Shown here in pieces: positions 21,070 to 22,862 of a DNA stretch of 22,862 bases. Numbering within the stretch: the first letter of the stretch is position 1; every line of letters begins with the position of its first letter. The stretch is from contig JBIOUF010000265.1 in the NCBI GenBank assembly GCA_044866695.1, positions 1 through 22,862 of the forward strand, written 5' to 3'. The notes beneath the pieces are model-generated. The model was not told the DNA's origin, searched no databases, and was given only the letters and a program-made list of their open reading frames with translations. Source of the stretch: JBIOUF01 sp044866695 (GTDB lineage Bacteria > Actinomycetota > Actinomycetes > Propionibacteriales > Nocardioidaceae). Made by a program: the position numbers and the translations under genes.

Positions 21070-22572
21070 ATGGCACAGCCGACCCGTATCACCCACCTCG
21101 TCGCCGGAAAGGCGTGGGAGGGCGAGCCCGAGCGGACCAGCGAGGTGTTCAACCCCGCCACCGGAGAGGTCACCGGGACCCTGGACCTCGCCTCCAAGGA
21201 GGTCGTCGACGAGGTCGTGGCCACCGCCAAGCAGGCGTGGCAGGAGTCGTGGGGCGACCTGTCGCTGGCCAAGCGGACCGCCGTGCTGTTCCGGTTCCGC
21301 GAGCTGCTGAACCGGGACAAGGAGCGCATCGCGGCGCTGGTCACCGCCGAGCACGGCAAGGTGCTCTCCGACGCGCTGGGCGAGGTCACGCGCGGCATGG
21401 AGGTCGCGGAGTTCGCCTGCGGCATCCCGCAGCTGCTCAAGGGTGGCTTCAGCGAGAACGCCTCCACCAAGGTCGACGTCTACTCGATCCGGCAGAGCCT
21501 CGGCGTGGTCGCCGTGATCTCGCCGTTCAACTTCCCGGCCATGGTGCCGATGTGGTTCGTGCCCATCGCGGTCGCCTGCGGCAACGCCGTGGTCATCAAG
21601 CCCAGCGAGAAGGACCCCAGCGCCACCATCGCGATCGCCGAGCTCTGGACGGAGGCCGGCCTGCCCGACGGCGTGGTCAACGTCGTGAACGGCGACAAGG
21701 AGGCCGTCGACGCGCTGCTGACCCACCCCGACGTGAAGGCGGTCTCCTTCGTCGGGTCCACGCCGATCGCCCGCTACGTCTACGAGACCGGCACCACGCA
21801 CGGCAAGCGGGTGCAGGCCCTCGGCGGGGCGAAGAACCACATGCTGGTGCTTCCCGACGCCGACCTCGACCTCGCCGCGGACGCCGCCATCAACGCCGGG
21901 TTCGGCTCGGCCGGCGAGCGGTGCATGGCGATCTCCGCCCTGGTGGCGGTGGAGCCGGTCGCCGACGACCTGGTCGCGAAGATCAAGGACCGGATGGGCA
22001 AGATCCGCACCGGGGACGGCACGCGCGGCTGCGACATGGGCCCGCTGGTCACCAAGGTGCACCGCGACAAGGTCGCGTCGTACGTCGACGCGGGCGAGGC
22101 CGAGGGTGCCGAGCTGGTGGTCGACGGCCGCAACGGCGACTACGACGCAGACGGCGACGGCTTCTTCCTCGCGCCCACGCTGTTCGACCAGGTCACCCCG
22201 GAGATGTCGATCTACCGAGACGAGATCTTCGGGCCGGTCCTGTCGGTGCTGCGGGTGTCGTCGTACACCGAGGGGCTGAACCTGATCAACGCCAACCCCT
22301 ACGGCAACGGCACGGCGATCTTCACCAACGACGGCGGCGCCGCGCGGCGGTTCCAGAACGAGGTCGAGGTCGGCATGGTGGGGGTGAACGTCCCGATCCC
22401 CGTGCCGGTCGCCTACTACTCCTTCGGCGGCTGGAAGAACAGCCTCTTCGGTGACAGCCACGCGCACGGCACCGAGGGCGTGCACTTCTTCACCCGCGGC
22501 AAGGTGGTCACCTCCCGCTGGCTGGACCCCAGCCACGGCGGCCTCAACCTGGGCTTCCCGCAGAACGACTGA
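21070..22572 (+). CDS. mmsA: CoA-acylating methylmalonate-semialdehyde / malonate-semialdehyde dehydrogenase
   Basis: A 500-residue aldehyde dehydrogenase. Catalytic Cys285 lies in FGSAGERCMAIS, the signature of the MmsA/IolA group; Asn154 in SPFNFPAMVP is the conserved oxyanion residue; and NAD-binding FVGSTPIARYVYETG and LGGAKNHMLVLPDADLD are present. The VPIPVPVAYYSFGGWKNSLFGDSHAHG tail is also typical. In inositol catabolism it turns malonate semialdehyde into acetyl-CoA and CO2; the same enzyme can also serve valine breakdown. The ATG at 21070 has a GGGAG ribosome site. It has its own probable promoter and operator and so can be expressed apart from the upstream iol genes. Confidence 0.94.
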   Translation: MAQPTRITHLVAGKAWEGEPERTSEVFNPATGEVTGTLDLASKEVVDEVVATAKQAWQESWGDLSLAKRTAVLFRFRELLNRDKERIAALVTAEHGKVLSDALGEVTRGMEVAEFACGIPQLLKGGFSENASTKVDVYSIRQSLGVVAVISPFNFPAMVPMWFVPIAVACGNAVVIKPSEKDPSATIAIAELWTEAGLPDGVVNVVNGDKEAVDALLTHPDVKAVSFVGSTPIARYVYETGTTHGKRVQALGGAKNHMLVLPDADLDLAADAAINAGFGSAGERCMAISALVAVEPVADDLVAKIKDRMGKIRTGDGTRGCDMGPLVTKVHRDKVASYVDAGEAEGAELVVDGRNGDYDADGDGFFLAPTLFDQVTPEMSIYRDEIFGPVLSVLRVSSYTEGLNLINANPYGNGTAIFTNDGGAARRFQNEVEVGMVGVNVPIPVPVAYYSFGGWKNSLFGDSHAHGTEGVHFFTRGKVVTSRWLDPSHGGLNLGFPQND

Positions 22573-22584
22573 CGACGAGTCGTT

Positions 22585-22656
22585 GCCCCCCGGCGGCCCG
22601 AGGAGCGAGCCGCTAGGCGAGCCCCCCGGCGGCCCGAGGAGCGAGCCGCTAGGCGA
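22585..22656. repeat. 36-bp direct repeat, two identical units
   Basis: GCCCCCCGGCGGCCCGAGGA and the following 16 bases occur at 22585-22620 and again at 22621-22656 without change. The CGAGGAGCGAGCCGCTAGGCGAG part belongs to the same family as the arrays at 2705-3152, in the opposite orientation to the 37-bp array. A further degenerate copy (GGGCTGAGGAGCGAGCTTGCGAG) follows at ~22670. Confidence 0.85.
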
Positions 22657-22763
22657 GCGTCTCGACTTGGGCTGAGGAGCGAGCTTGCGAGCGTCACGAA
22701 GCCAACCACACCGGCGCCTGGGCTGGGACTGCGCCCGTGCTCACCGGGTTTCGAGACGCCTCC

Positions 22764-22833
22764 GCTAGCGCTCCGGCTCCTCAACCAGCGGTGGCGGCGC
22801 TAGCGCTCCGGCTCCTCAACCAGCGGTGGCGGC
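22764..22833. repeat. 35-bp tandem repeat, two units, at the window end
   Basis: Two units of GCTAGCGCTCCGGCTCCTCA... start at 22764 and 22799 (35-bp step), preceded by GGTTTCGAGACGCCTCC and followed by a degenerate TTCTCAACCAACGGCGG. This is the CTCCTCAACCA orientation of the same family, so 22585-22862 again holds inverted copies and could fold on itself. No gene is visible from 22573 to the end. Confidence 0.82.
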
Positions 22834-22862
22834 GTGGGCGCAGTTCTCAACCAACGGCGGAT

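Noticed and set aside
22573..22862. An insertion sequence end after mmsA
   Set aside because: Only short repeats of the dispersed family are present; there is no transposase frame or target-site duplication.

Overview
The window is very GC-rich, densely coded DNA with many GTG starts, 4-base ATGA/GTGA gene overlaps and several apparently leaderless genes. Together with a Corynebacterium-like inositol cluster and arrays of the GGTTGAGGAG...TCTCGAAACC repeat family, this points to a high-GC actinobacterium. My best guess is a Nocardioides-like member of the Nocardioidaceae, inferred from gene style and repeats rather than from any rRNA.

Layout. 1-2458: end of a rhamnose catabolic operon, with the dehydrogenase half of the bifunctional rhamnulose-1-phosphate aldolase/dehydrogenase followed by rhamnulokinase. 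2459-3165: a non-coding patchwork of repeats. 3166-8167: a small secreted RTX-type calcium-binding protein, a large MalT/STAND-like regulator with a C-terminal winged helix plus BTAD, and, divergent from these, two adjacent proteins I do not recognise. 8187-8296: five exact 22-bp tandem units. 8356-12940: mixed housekeeping genes (a disulfide-type flavoprotein, MenB, a PrmC-like methyltransferase, a membrane-anchored alpha/beta hydrolase and a TfoX-N protein). 13034-14143: a proline-racemase-family enzyme with a Ser/Cys catalytic pair. 14302-22572: a myo-inositol catabolic cluster, with a divergent GntR/UTRA regulator followed by iolC, a (beta/alpha)8 aldolase, iolB, iolD, an IolH-like protein and mmsA/iolA. 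22573-22862: more repeats of the first family.

How the genes work together. IolD opens the trihydroxycyclohexanedione ring, IolB isomerises 5-deoxyglucuronate, IolC phosphorylates the product, the aldolase-like protein probably cleaves it, and MmsA turns malonate semialdehyde into acetyl-CoA. The first steps (inositol dehydrogenase IolG and dehydratase IolE) and a transporter are not in the window. A 16-bp palindrome, GAATGTCCTGACATTC, sits on the mmsA promoter, and a 13/16 match sits upstream of iolC. The GntR protein divergent from iolC is the obvious candidate to bind both.

The least explained material is non-coding. Three unrelated repeat families fill three of the four convergent gene junctions, and one of them, a 114-bp hairpin element, occurs twice at 91 % identity. 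The other open item is the regulator/RTX/two-orphan neighbourhood at 3.2-8.2 kb. I did not find a clear defence system, CRISPR array, prophage or insertion sequence.
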